Origin: Paenibacillus polysaccharolyticus
GTDB taxonomy: Bacteria; Bacillota; Bacilli; Paenibacillales; Paenibacillaceae
NCBI RefSeq assembly: GCF_900102085.1
Contig: NZ_FMVM01000009.1
Coordinates: 186,001-250,000, forward strand
Length of the DNA stretch: 64,000 nt
Direction: 5' to 3'
Under the pieces are notes generated by a model that saw nothing but the letters and a program-made list of their open reading frames with translations, was not told the origin of the DNA and searched no databases. The stretch's first letter is position 1. Every line of letters begins with the position of its first letter. Positions 42,233 through 49,955 of the stretch are shown piece after piece. The translations under genes were made by a program, and so were the position numbers.

Positions 42233-42433
42233 CTTGACAACCCTCCATTATAGCCGAGCAGCGGTTCCATTCATCCGAAAAGAACACACGGCAATTTCTC
42301 TCTCTATTTTTTATAACACATAATGCATCAGATATAAAACGAAACCGCCCTCTCATGCGCAAAATGATTGCTTCACTTGCTTTTCGGGTAAGAAGTCACT
42401 ACAACCCCTCAAACGGGAAAGGAGCATGTCCTT

Positions 42434-43000
42434 ATGAGTACATTAACCCAAGAACAACGTAAAGAATTACAGCAAGCCCTGCTGGAACAGCGTGAGGATC
42501 TGCAACGTCATTTTGAATCCAGCATGGAGGATGGTGCACCAGCAGAGTCTTTAAAAGATTCTACTGGCGAACTCTCCTCTTACGATAATCACCCGGCAGA
42601 TGCGGGAACAGAAACGTTTGAACGTAGCCGTGACCTCGCAATCGACGATACACTAACCGAAGAGTTTAATCAGGTCAATGAAGCCCTCGAACGTATGGAT
42701 GAGGGTAGATATGGAACCTGTGTAACATGTGGCAAAGAAATCCCTTTTGAACGGCTGCAAGCTATACCTTATACCGCCTATTGCATCGATGATACTCCGA
42801 GCAGAGACGTAAGTAATGATCGCCCTGTTGAGGAAGAGGTCATGACGATGCCACCGAGTGGTGCCGGGGAAGTGAGACAGCGTAACGCAGGCAAGTTTGA
42901 CCATGCCGAAGCATGGGAAGCTGTTGAGGACTATGGTACATCCAATTCCCCCGCAATGGCCGCCAAACGAGATGTGAAGGATTACGACGAGAACATGTAA
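42434..43000 (+). CDS. yteA: YteA-type TraR/DksA zinc-finger protein
   Basis: The first clear plus-strand gene of the window. 188 residues with a coiled-coil N-terminus (QQALLEQREDLQRHF), the DksA-like LSSYDNHPADAGTETFERSRD stretch typical of YteA, and a finger GTCVTCGKEIPFERLQAIPYTAYCIDD at about 93-120. Two Cys of CxxC are present but the second pair is CxxD (C then D), so the site has three Cys only. YteA proteins are sporulation- or stress-linked; DksA relatives bind RNA polymerase. AAAGGAG precedes ATG 42434; a terminator follows at 43051-43073. Confidence 0.85.
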   Translation: MSTLTQEQRKELQQALLEQREDLQRHFESSMEDGAPAESLKDSTGELSSYDNHPADAGTETFERSRDLAIDDTLTEEFNQVNEALERMDEGRYGTCVTCGKEIPFERLQAIPYTAYCIDDTPSRDVSNDRPVEEEVMTMPPSGAGEVRQRNAGKFDHAEAWEAVEDYGTSNSPAMAAKRDVKDYDENM

Positions 43001-43050
43001 AGTAACTTCGACTCGGATGGAATCAGCCCTATCGCATTATGATAATAAAA

Positions 43051-43073
43051 AGCCGCCATTGGCGGCTTTTTTG
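43051..43073 (+). terminator. Terminator of the yteA-like gene
   Basis: AGCCGCC (43051-43057) pairs with GGCGGCT (43061-43067), followed by a T-run (43068-43073). Strong intrinsic terminator 50 bases after the stop codon. Confidence 0.9.
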
Positions 43074-43203
43074 CTGTAACTCCATGCTACCCGATTGTTC
43101 TCTCTTCCTAAAATGAATGAATCGACTATCATACGTCTACATTTGGTCCGTCCTGCGCCTTACACTACAAAGAACTATCATGTTTCATTTCGATCTTGAT
43201 CAG

Positions 43204-43983
43204 CTATTCATCTGTAGAATCAAAGGCCTTAGGTTCTGAGACTTTCCGTTTGGCAGCAGGTTTCGATTTCTTCGCCGTACTTGATGTTTCGGATGTTTTC
43301 GATGCCTTTGAGGGTGCCTTTGTAGATGCATTGGAAGCAGACTCTATTTCTTTTTCTTTTTTCTGCTCAGCCGAAACTGCCTTTTTCTTCTTAATTCCAG
43401 AATCAGAATGCGACGCAACCTGTGCCTCTTTGGACAGCGCCGTGAACAGCTGAAAAACCTGATGGTCTGATTTCTGTTCATCCTTGGTTAAATACGGTTT
43501 GCACAGCTCTACAATCTGCTGATATAGCTCCTCTACTTCATCCGCCGTAGCGTAGAGCGTCATATCCGAGATAAAACGTTTCTCCTGTCGATCATGCTCT
43601 GCATGATTCATAAAGCGCTGTCTGCTCTGTTCGAACATTTCGTTCAGCAACTTTAGCGTTTCGGAGCGAAAAACCTGCTTCAGCGGCGAATTTTCATCCT
43701 CTTCATCCTTGTGACGAAGGTGGATTTCACCCGAGAAGGGCTCGTAATATTTTGCGATAATGCCGTTGATTTCCCGAGTGGATACCATGGTTAGAAGACC
43801 GATTTTCTCCAGTTTTTTCACATGATAATGCACCTTCGCAGGCACTTCTCCCATCAGATCTGCAATTTCCTTCACGGTGGAAGGTCTGCCCTGGCGGTTA
43901 AACATATTCATAATCTGTATCCGGTATGGATCAGAATATATTTTGATCTCTTCAATTGTTGAGAGCACTTTATGTTGCTGCAT
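43204..43983 (-). CDS. ArsR-like winged-helix regulator with a low-complexity C-terminal tail
   Basis: A 259-residue protein. Residues 10-95 are an HTH_20-type winged helix: YSDPYRIQIMNMFNRQGRPSTVKEIADLMGEVPAKVHYHVKKLEKIGLL. A helical dimerisation part follows (130-185). The last about 65 residues are a Lys/Ser/Ala-rich tail (KKKKAVSAEQKKEKE...AKKSKPAAKRK), which may bind nucleic acid non-specifically. It lies 89 bases after the MFS gene on the same strand, so regulator and transporter form a pair. GAGGA precedes ATG 43983. Confidence 0.8.
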   Translation of the reverse strand: MQQHKVLSTIEEIKIYSDPYRIQIMNMFNRQGRPSTVKEIADLMGEVPAKVHYHVKKLEKIGLLTMVSTREINGIIAKYYEPFSGEIHLRHKDEEDENSPLKQVFRSETLKLLNEMFEQSRQRFMNHAEHDRQEKRFISDMTLYATADEVEELYQQIVELCKPYLTKDEQKSDHQVFQLFTALSKEAQVASHSDSGIKKKKAVSAEQKKEKEIESASNASTKAPSKASKTSETSSTAKKSKPAAKRKVSEPKAFDSTDE

Positions 43984-44072
43984 ATCCGAGTCCTCATTTC
44001 CGGGGTACCTGCCTGCCCTTCGTTCCCTATATTATACCGTTCAGACAGGACTTCGGTCAAAAGGACGTACAC

Positions 44073-45329
44073 TTACATCTCCCGCCGAAAACTTTTGCTG
44101 GTAAGAAGTAATATCGCAGACAACCCCAGTAATACGCCAAATACAATGAACAGGATCGGCATTGAAAACCAATCGGCCAGAACACCGGACAGAAGGCTAC
44201 CGAGTGGTGAAACACTTAGGACCAGCATACTTTGCAGCGCAGACACTCTTCCGAGCATATGACCTGGGGTTACTTCCATCAGATATGAAACGAGCGGCGT
44301 TGTAGCAAGCGGTATACCTAAACCCATAAGCAGACAGAACACACCTGCCGTTGGAAGCTGGAATGACGTCATATAAGCCGGAAGTGCAGTCATGGCGTAT
44401 CCGCAACCAAGCATAACAATGCCGGTGATAACCAGCACGCTTTTACGGTAACGCGTCCCTTGTTGTGACATCCACAGACCCCCAAGCACGATCCCTCCAA
44501 CTAAAAGCCCACTAAGCAGACTTAATCCCCAAGCACCTGCTTGCAGTGTTTCCATCACGTAAGGTGTACGTAGCACATTAAATGGCATCAGGCAGAAGTT
44601 AACCCAAGCGAATAACACGGAAGAGACAAATAACAAGGCATGTTTACGTAGAAAATGAAAAGCTTCCGCCATCTCGGAGATCAGACTCTTGGCGCCAGAT
44701 GACACTGCTCGCGGTGACATCCATTCTGGATAGTCCACCCGGCTCATCAAGATTGCGCTTAGTGCAAACAACGCGGCGTCAATCCAGATAGTCCACGCGA
44801 TACCCACGGTTGCAATTAAAGCGCCTGCCGCGGCTAGCCCCGCCAGTTCAGCCAATCGAGTCGCTGAAGAGGTCATCGCGTTACCAGAAAGCAACATGGA
44901 CTGAGGCAATAACCTGGGAACGCTGGACACCTCGGCAGGTGACGTGAAACATTCCAGCAAGGAGTTTAGAACCGTGAATACAAATAAATGCCACACCTCA
45001 AGTTGCCCCAGGGCGAATAAAAGTGCTGTGAGTCCAACCATCACTCCGCGTCCGGTATTCGTCATGACGATGACTTTTTTCGGAGATAATCGATCCACCA
45101 ATGCCCCAGCGAATAGCCCAAACACAATATTCGGTAAAAAGTTAACGGCTAGAAGTGTGCCCATCAGTACCTTGGAGCCGGTTAAAATATACACCATCCA
45201 GCTATACGCAATCGAATCGATGGAATCCCCAAAGCGGGACACCATCTTACTCAACATAAATTGCATATATGGCCTGATTCGAATTAATTCTCCCAAACCT
45301 TGTTTCCCCGCCACAGCACCCTCGTTCAT
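44073..45329 (-). CDS. MFS transporter
   Basis: About 418 residues with 12 predicted transmembrane helices. The N-half motif A is partial (GLFAGALVDRLSPKKV), and PRLLPQSMLLSGNAMTSSATRLAEL is typical of the Bcr/CflA- or DHA3-like efflux subfamilies. ATG 45329 has AAGGAG ten bases upstream (GTG 45332 has it at seven); a longer frame to 45365 would start within the operator. Four TTTTAACG boxes precede it. With the ArsR-like gene directly downstream, a drug or lipid exporter is likely. Confidence 0.85.
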   Translation of the reverse strand: MNEGAVAGKQGLGELIRIRPYMQFMLSKMVSRFGDSIDSIAYSWMVYILTGSKVLMGTLLAVNFLPNIVFGLFAGALVDRLSPKKVIVMTNTGRGVMVGLTALLFALGQLEVWHLFVFTVLNSLLECFTSPAEVSSVPRLLPQSMLLSGNAMTSSATRLAELAGLAAAGALIATVGIAWTIWIDAALFALSAILMSRVDYPEWMSPRAVSSGAKSLISEMAEAFHFLRKHALLFVSSVLFAWVNFCLMPFNVLRTPYVMETLQAGAWGLSLLSGLLVGGIVLGGLWMSQQGTRYRKSVLVITGIVMLGCGYAMTALPAYMTSFQLPTAGVFCLLMGLGIPLATTPLVSYLMEVTPGHMLGRVSALQSMLVLSVSPLGSLLSGVLADWFSMPILFIVFGVLLGLSAILLLTSKSFRREM

Positions 45330-45343
45330 CACTGTTCCACTCC

Positions 45344-45454
45344 TTAACGTTAAAATATTTTTCATGTTAATATTATTTTAACGAAGTTTATGCAAAAATC
45401 AATACAAACGTGAAAATATTTTTAACGTCATTCCTTAAGGATGTTTTTAACGTT
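45344..45454. promoter_or_regulatory. Promoter with four TTTTAACG/CGTTAAAA boxes
   Basis: CGTTAAAA at 45348-45355 and TTTTAACG at 45376-45383, 45420-45427 and 45445-45452. The first two form an inverted repeat around the likely transcription start of the MFS gene. On the minus strand TTGATT and TAAAAT are 16 bases apart, with the box on the -10. A dimeric repressor, plausibly the ArsR-like neighbour, could bind here. Confidence 0.65.
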
Positions 45455-45515
45455 GAATATCTAAACAAATATTAAGCTTAACTCTCCATCCCGAATGGCC
45501 CTTGCATAACCACAC

Positions 45516-45547
45516 AAAAAAAGACTCTCATCGTCATCGATGGAGTC
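45516..45547 (-). terminator. Terminator after the Gfo/Idh/MocA gene
   Basis: On the minus strand GACTCCATCG (45547-45538) pairs imperfectly with CGATGAGAGTC (45533-45523), followed by a seven-base T run (45522-45516). It ends the RTP-like/oxidoreductase transcript about 80 bases after the stop codon. Confidence 0.7.
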
Positions 45548-45626
45548 CTGTATCATGCCTGATTTTAAAATTTCCAGCCTAAAGGTTAAAGTCCGGAGGT
45601 CATTGCACTACAGCTGTAGCAGTTGT

Positions 45627-46643
45627 TTAAATCGGACTACGATCCACCAGCACCCGCTGACGCTTGCGCGCAGATTCCAAACAGGCATCAATCACACGCA
45701 TGTTCAAAATGGTGTTGTCCGGACCGAATGGCAACGCCTCTCCCTCAAGAGCTGCCATTGCAAATGTTTCGACCTGAAGCACATAGGAGTTGGATACCGA
45801 AACTCGTTCCTCCCGGCTGACGGAATCCGTATGAATGATGATCTGAGGCGGAATATCACTATTCTCCCAGCCGAACACTTTAGGCAGCTCAATACGTCCT
45901 TCCGTTCCGAGAATCTCCATCTCAGCCCGTCCTGACGCCCACATGCCGCAATCAAAGGTCAGAGCCACTGCGTTCGGAAACTCAATCAGCCCTGAAGCCA
46001 TCATATCCACACCATCATGTTCCTCTGAGAATAAGGCATGAACCGTAACGGCTTCCGGCTCTTGTCTCAGATACATCCGAGCAGCAGAAATGGGATATAC
46101 ACCGAGGTCAAAAATAGAACCCCCACCCATGTGTTTTTTGAATCTCACATTGTCTTTGTCATCTGCGGTATTACATGTAAAATTACCATGAATCGCTCTG
46201 ACCGTGCCGATCTCGCCACTCTCGATAATCTCCTGCACTCGTCTGTGCTTCGGATGATATCGATACATAATAGCTTCTGAGAACAATACCCCGTGACGTT
46301 CACATGCCTCAATCATCTCTATCGATTCCTTTGCATTCAGCGCGGCAGGTTTTTCACAAAGCACATGTTTTCCTGCCTCGGCAGCTTTAATCGTCCACTC
46401 TCGATGCAAATGGTTTGGCAACGGGATATAGACGGCCTGGATATCCGGATCAGCAATAAGTTCCTCATAACTGCCATAGGATCTGACAATGTCCATCTCT
46501 TCAGCCAGAGCTTCAGCCTTTTCCTTGGAACGGCTGGCAATCGCCAGTACTTCTCCCCGTTCGGACTGCTGAATTGCAGGAATAATAGCATTTTTGGCAA
46601 TCGTTGAAGTACCCAGTACACCCCACTGCAGAGGTCTGTTCAT
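45627..46643 (-). CDS. Gfo/Idh/MocA-family oxidoreductase
   Basis: About 338 residues: LQWGVLGTSTIAKNAIIPAIQQS (nucleotide-binding loop GTSTIA), HVLCEKPAALNAKESI (EKP, about 95) and GGGSIFDLGVYPISAARMYL (catalytic region with D and Y in place of H). Resembles the dimeric-dihydrodiol/xylose dehydrogenase group. ATG 46643 has GGAAG six bases upstream; an ATG at 46649 overlaps the stop of the RTP-like gene. The two genes are coupled or nearly so, although no functional link is known. Confidence 0.88.
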   Translation of the reverse strand: MNRPLQWGVLGTSTIAKNAIIPAIQQSERGEVLAIASRSKEKAEALAEEMDIVRSYGSYEELIADPDIQAVYIPLPNHLHREWTIKAAEAGKHVLCEKPAALNAKESIEMIEACERHGVLFSEAIMYRYHPKHRRVQEIIESGEIGTVRAIHGNFTCNTADDKDNVRFKKHMGGGSIFDLGVYPISAARMYLRQEPEAVTVHALFSEEHDGVDMMASGLIEFPNAVALTFDCGMWASGRAEMEILGTEGRIELPKVFGWENSDIPPQIIIHTDSVSREERVSVSNSYVLQVETFAMAALEGEALPFGPDNTILNMRVIDACLESARKRQRVLVDRSPI

Positions 46644-46645
46644 GC

Positions 46646-47020
46646 TCATCTTCCTTTCGTACCGTAATTATCCGCTTCTGCCTTGTGCAAAATGCCAAGA
46701 CAACGATCCAGATCGGCTTTCACCTGTTTCTTGTACAACTCTGCTTTGGCCGCCCCATCATCAGTGAAGTGATAAAGAACAATTTCCTGGAAATCAACTT
46801 TGGGGTCGTTTCCCTTTAATTTTTTGGTTCGATAAAAGATGCCCTGTTGCACCAGCTCATGTAATGCCCGATATACTTCACTTTGGGGTGGTACATATCC
46901 GTAATCTTTGAATTCCTGCTTCATCGCTTCCAGCATCTCGTAACCATAACCTCTATGTTGCTCCACCATCGTGATCAGATAAACTTTGATAAATGCCCGT
47001 TGTGCAATCATAAAAGCCAT
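46646..47020 (-). CDS. rtp: RTP-like (replication terminator protein-type) winged-helix protein
   Basis: A 124-residue protein that lines up from residue 6 to the end with B. subtilis Rtp as I recall it: QRAFIKVYLITMVEQHRGYGYEMLE for QRAFLKLYMITMTEQERLYGLKLLE, SEVYRALHELVQQGI for TEVYRSLHELLDDGI, QEIVLYHFTDDGAAK for QEVVLYQFKDYEAAK, and a YKKQVKADLDRC dimerisation helix for YKKQLKVELDRC. Rtp binds Ter sites and blocks the replicative helicase from one side. RTP belongs to the PadR-like fold, so a regulatory role is an alternative. It is followed by an oxidoreductase gene in the same transcript, which is unusual for rtp. GAGGG precedes ATG 47020. Confidence 0.75.
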   Translation of the reverse strand: MAFMIAQRAFIKVYLITMVEQHRGYGYEMLEAMKQEFKDYGYVPPQSEVYRALHELVQQGIFYRTKKLKGNDPKVDFQEIVLYHFTDDGAAKAELYKKQVKADLDRCLGILHKAEADNYGTKGR

Positions 47021-47036
47021 GCGCTTTCCCTCCTGT

Positions 47037-47077
47037 CAGAACTTGTCTATCTCTCATTATAAAACATATGTTCTGAT
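47037..47077. promoter_or_regulatory. Inverted repeat over the promoter of the RTP-like gene
   Basis: TCAGAAC (47037-47043) and GTTCTGA (47071-47077) flank the -10-like TATAAT on the minus strand (in GTTTTATAATGAG). It is a plausible autoregulatory operator. The classic B. subtilis Ter core CTATGTAC was not found here. Confidence 0.55.
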
Positions 47078-47085
47078 CCTGCCAT

Positions 47086-47142
47086 CTTGATCCTGATTCC
47101 ACTCTTGTAACGTGTTGTTATGGTGAGTAAGCAGGATCAAGA
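47086..47142. promoter_or_regulatory. 11-bp inverted repeat upstream of the RTP-like gene
   Basis: TCTTGATCCTG (47086-47096) and CAGGATCAAGA (47132-47142), 35 bases apart. It may be a terminator-like stem for the acyltransferase transcript (which ends at 47215) or a DNA-binding site. No long U-run follows on either strand. Confidence 0.45.
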
Positions 47143-47214
47143 GATTGGATATTGGAGGGCTGATGTAAGAAAGCACAGCTTTTATTATTGTGAATTTTTC
47201 ATATGATGAAATAA

Positions 47215-48447
47215 TCATTTTTGGACCGGAACAGGTGTTTTATTGGCTTGGGTGTGTTTCGGTACAACGCCTACGATCCATTTTCCCCATCTAAAACGCG
47301 AGATCACCCAAGTCAGCACACAAGATGCGGTCAGTGCTACAATCCAAGTGACAATCGTGCGTATCGCAGGATTCCAGCCCCACGCCACGTACAACCATTC
47401 GTCTGGAATGTAACTGTAACGCAGTACCAGCATGTGCATCAAATATCCTCCATACGACATACCGCCAATCCATCCTAGCCAGTAAAGAAAACGATGGTGA
47501 TGAAGCTTACTGGCTAATTGGTACATGACCATGATGGAAGCAATCAGGAACAAAATCATATCCGGCCTGATCAGGCTGACGGTATAAAAACGGATTTGAA
47601 TTCCTTCGGGTTTCTGAAACTCCAGCATTAATAGATACATAAACCGTAGACCCAAGATTATAAACACCAACCAGTAGACCCAGCGCAACCGATTAATCCA
47701 TTCTTTCCAGCGCTGTACCGAAAGTCCTGCCGCAGCACCAAGTACAAAATAAAAAAAGAAATAGATGAAATTACGGTCTGCATAGGTTGTAAAAGCATCT
47801 GTCAGCACGGGGATTTGCATTCGCTCCATCCATCCGGCAATATTCCTTAATTGATCGGATAGAACCAGAAATAAGACGCCTGAACCCAGCAGTGCGAGCA
47901 TTCGCCCCTTGGCTTGGTAACGATGAACCACGTACCGAATACCACGCAAAAATAACGGGAAAAACACGTAAAACTGAATGAGCATAATGATGTACCAGAA
48001 ATGTGAAGCCGTCTTACCCGTCACGAGCTTCAGAGCGAGGTCCGGAATGTCCTGCCAGCCGAATGTTGCCCAGTTACGCGGGGCAAGTATAAAATAAATA
48101 AGAGACCAGACCACATAAGGCAAGATGACATCCATGACTCTTTTTCGCATAAACTGGCCGTAATGGAGCTTATCACCTGTGTTGTAGAACAGCACCATCC
48201 CGGTTATAAATATAAAAAGTGGCACAGCAAACTTCGCTAACATCAGTAGCAAGGCCAGCACGACGCCGTCCTGAAGTCCAGCCTGCGGAACCAACGAATA
48301 ATGAGCAATTGAATGCTGTAGTACAACCGCTGCAAAGGCCAGGCCTCGTAATGTTTCGATTTCAGTAATTCGTTCTTTGCGAGGCAAATCACTCAACCTA
48401 CCTTTCTTAATTCTTGCAATATCAAATAAAAAACGATAACCATCCAT
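47215..48447 (-). CDS. Membrane acyltransferase (acyltransferase_3 family)
   Basis: A 410-residue integral membrane O-acyltransferase with about ten helices. RGLAFAAVVLQHSIAHYSL carries the conserved His of the active site (about residue 46); MVLFYNTGDKL follows. Family members acetylate peptidoglycan, sugars or lipids on the outer side (OatA, WecH types). The ATG at 48447 has no ribosome binding site, and a TTG start near 48387 behind AAAGGTAGG is possible. Divergent to the DUF202 gene. Confidence 0.85.
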   Translation of the reverse strand: MDGYRFLFDIARIKKGRLSDLPRKERITEIETLRGLAFAAVVLQHSIAHYSLVPQAGLQDGVVLALLLMLAKFAVPLFIFITGMVLFYNTGDKLHYGQFMRKRVMDVILPYVVWSLIYFILAPRNWATFGWQDIPDLALKLVTGKTASHFWYIIMLIQFYVFFPLFLRGIRYVVHRYQAKGRMLALLGSGVLFLVLSDQLRNIAGWMERMQIPVLTDAFTTYADRNFIYFFFYFVLGAAAGLSVQRWKEWINRLRWVYWLVFIILGLRFMYLLMLEFQKPEGIQIRFYTVSLIRPDMILFLIASIMVMYQLASKLHHHRFLYWLGWIGGMSYGGYLMHMLVLRYSYIPDEWLYVAWGWNPAIRTIVTWIVALTASCVLTWVISRFRWGKWIVGVVPKHTQANKTPVPVQK

Positions 48448-48465
48448 TGGAGGTATGTAAAACGA

Positions 48466-48843
48466 ATGTCTGACAAATCATCCAGAATCCCTGAATCCAA
48501 AACGGTTCAACAACACTTGGCTAACGAACGTACATTTCTCGCCTGGGTGCGCACAGGCATTGCAATGGCCGGGATCGGCTTCCTTGCCGCCGGTTTCGGT
48601 TTTCATTCAACCACCTATGACCGCATTGCCCATCTTGCTGCCATCATCACGGGAATCACTTCTCTCTTTGGCGGCATTGCCGTCATTGGTTGTTCAGCCA
48701 TTGCTTACCACCGTAAACGCACACAGATTAATGAGCAGACCTTCCAAGCCACTACCGGACTTATCACCTTTCTCAGTCTCCTGTTGCTTGTGATTGGCCT
48801 CGCGCTTGCGGTGTTGCTGTATGTATTGTTATTCCCTGCCTGA
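48466..48843 (+). CDS. DUF202 (YidH-like) membrane protein
   Basis: A 125-residue membrane protein: VQQHLANERTFLAWVRTGIAMAGIGFL is the DUF202 signature. Three transmembrane segments at about 30-50, 58-82 and 100-122. Function unknown; some members sit next to stress or transport genes. GGAGG lies 12 bases before ATG 48466, in the short divergent gap shared with the acyltransferase gene. Confidence 0.88.
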   Translation: MSDKSSRIPESKTVQQHLANERTFLAWVRTGIAMAGIGFLAAGFGFHSTTYDRIAHLAAIITGITSLFGGIAVIGCSAIAYHRKRTQINEQTFQATTGLITFLSLLLLVIGLALAVLLYVLLFPA

Positions 48844-48984
48844 CATAGCCGAATCCCCTATGAGGACAAAAACCGCTCTCCTCAGCGGAGACCGGCTTCA
48901 GTCTGTTTTATCGTTCACATGCATCATTGCTATTTCAAGTCTCTAACCCGAATGAGCCCGCATGTGTTCTGTGGCGTTCAGTCT

Positions 48985-49593
48985 TTACAAAAAGGTGTTG
49001 TTGCCGAAACGAGCAGCTTTGGTCTGCGCTTCCATCCGGCGTTCTTCCATATCAAGATCTGGACGGGCATCAGCAGTATTCACATCTTCACCATGCACAG
49101 GATCGATGTTGGAATGAGTCTGACGGTTAAGGTTAAACACATCGTATACCGCGCTATCCCGATCCGATGAGTCTACGAGCAACAAAATTTTACCATGCTG
49201 CACATACTCCTCATATTGTCTCGCATCCTCTTCTGGAATACCCAGTCCTACAAGTCCGCCAACCAATCCTCCGGCTCCTGCACCTACAGCTGCACCTGTA
49301 AATGCTGCGGCAATAGGTCCTGCAGCCAGAATCGGGCCGATCCCCGGAATAGCCAGTGCACCAATGCCAGCAAGCAAACCTGCTACACCTCCAAGCACAC
49401 CACCTGTGGCTGCACCTGCTGCTACACCCTCTGGCGCTTTTGTGCCTGTCTCTTCCCGAATAGCCTTCAGCTCATCTCTGTCCTGCGTTACGACAGATAT
49501 CTCATCCGATGTAAATCCTTCGGCTTTCAAACTTTCAATAGCATCGGATGCCTCACGCTCTGTATTAAACACACCTACGATTTTCTTCTTCAT
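48985..49593 (-). CDS. General stress protein with glycine-zipper segment (YflT/GspM-like)
   Basis: A 202-residue protein. An N-terminal domain (KKIVGVFNTEREASDAIESLKAEGFTSDEISVVTQDRDEL) is the heat-induced stress protein YflT fold. Then a long Gly/Ala-rich zipper at about 55-115 (GVLGGVAGLLAGIGALAIPGIGP), likely membrane-inserting, and a charged C-terminal tail (DMEERRMEAQTKAARFG). Such proteins are made under general stress. A sigma-B-like promoter precedes it (49635-49659). GAGGAGG before ATG 49593. Confidence 0.85.
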   Translation of the reverse strand: MKKKIVGVFNTEREASDAIESLKAEGFTSDEISVVTQDRDELKAIREETGTKAPEGVAAGAATGGVLGGVAGLLAGIGALAIPGIGPILAAGPIAAAFTGAAVGAGAGGLVGGLVGLGIPEEDARQYEEYVQHGKILLLVDSSDRDSAVYDVFNLNRQTHSNIDPVHGEDVNTADARPDLDMEERRMEAQTKAARFGNNTFL

Positions 49594-49634
49594 AGTGAAT
49601 ACCTCCTCATGGATTTGAGTGGTTCGCTATGTTA

Positions 49635-49659
49635 TTACCCGTCATTCTCTCTTTCAAAC
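49635..49659 (-). promoter_or_regulatory. Sigma-B-type promoter of the general stress gene
   Basis: On the minus strand GTTTGA (49659-49654) and GGGTAA (49640-49635) are 13 bases apart, close to the sigma-B consensus GTTTAA-N12-14-GGGTAT. It lies 42 bases before the start codon, consistent with stress control. No sigma-A-type hexamers match as well in this gap. The rest of 49660-49930 holds no gene that I can support. Confidence 0.65.
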
Positions 49660-49930
49660 GTCTCTGGGCTAATGATCATATGCATAAATACTAATTTGAG
49701 CCAAAAGACCGAATACCTTTGGAGACAAAAAATGACGAGATCATCCATAGAAAAAAACTGAAACAGCGATACTGCGTGGATGTTTCCGCTCAAAATGAAA
49801 TTTGCGTCTGGTGCATATGCTTCGCGACGAGAGAAGCATACAAGACAAAGCGAAAATACAGCGTTCCTTAGGGTTATTCTGTCATCAGACTGTAGGTATA
49901 GACATGTTCAGTTTGACTTCTGTAGATTAT

Positions 49931-49955
49931 GAACAACCTGATTATCAGGTTGTTC
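49931..49955. terminator. Near-perfect palindrome over the hrpB stop codon
   Basis: GAACAACCTGAT and ATCAGGTTGTTC, each 12 bases with one base between them. The hrpB stop TGA (49945-49947) lies within it. There is no T-run after it on the minus strand, so it may be a degradation-blocking stem rather than a terminator. Confidence 0.5.

Noticed and set aside
49195..49761. 188-codon plus-strand Cys/Ser-rich open frame
   Set aside because: Antisense of the glycine-zipper stress gene; no ribosome binding site and composition is explained by the Gly/Ala codons opposite.
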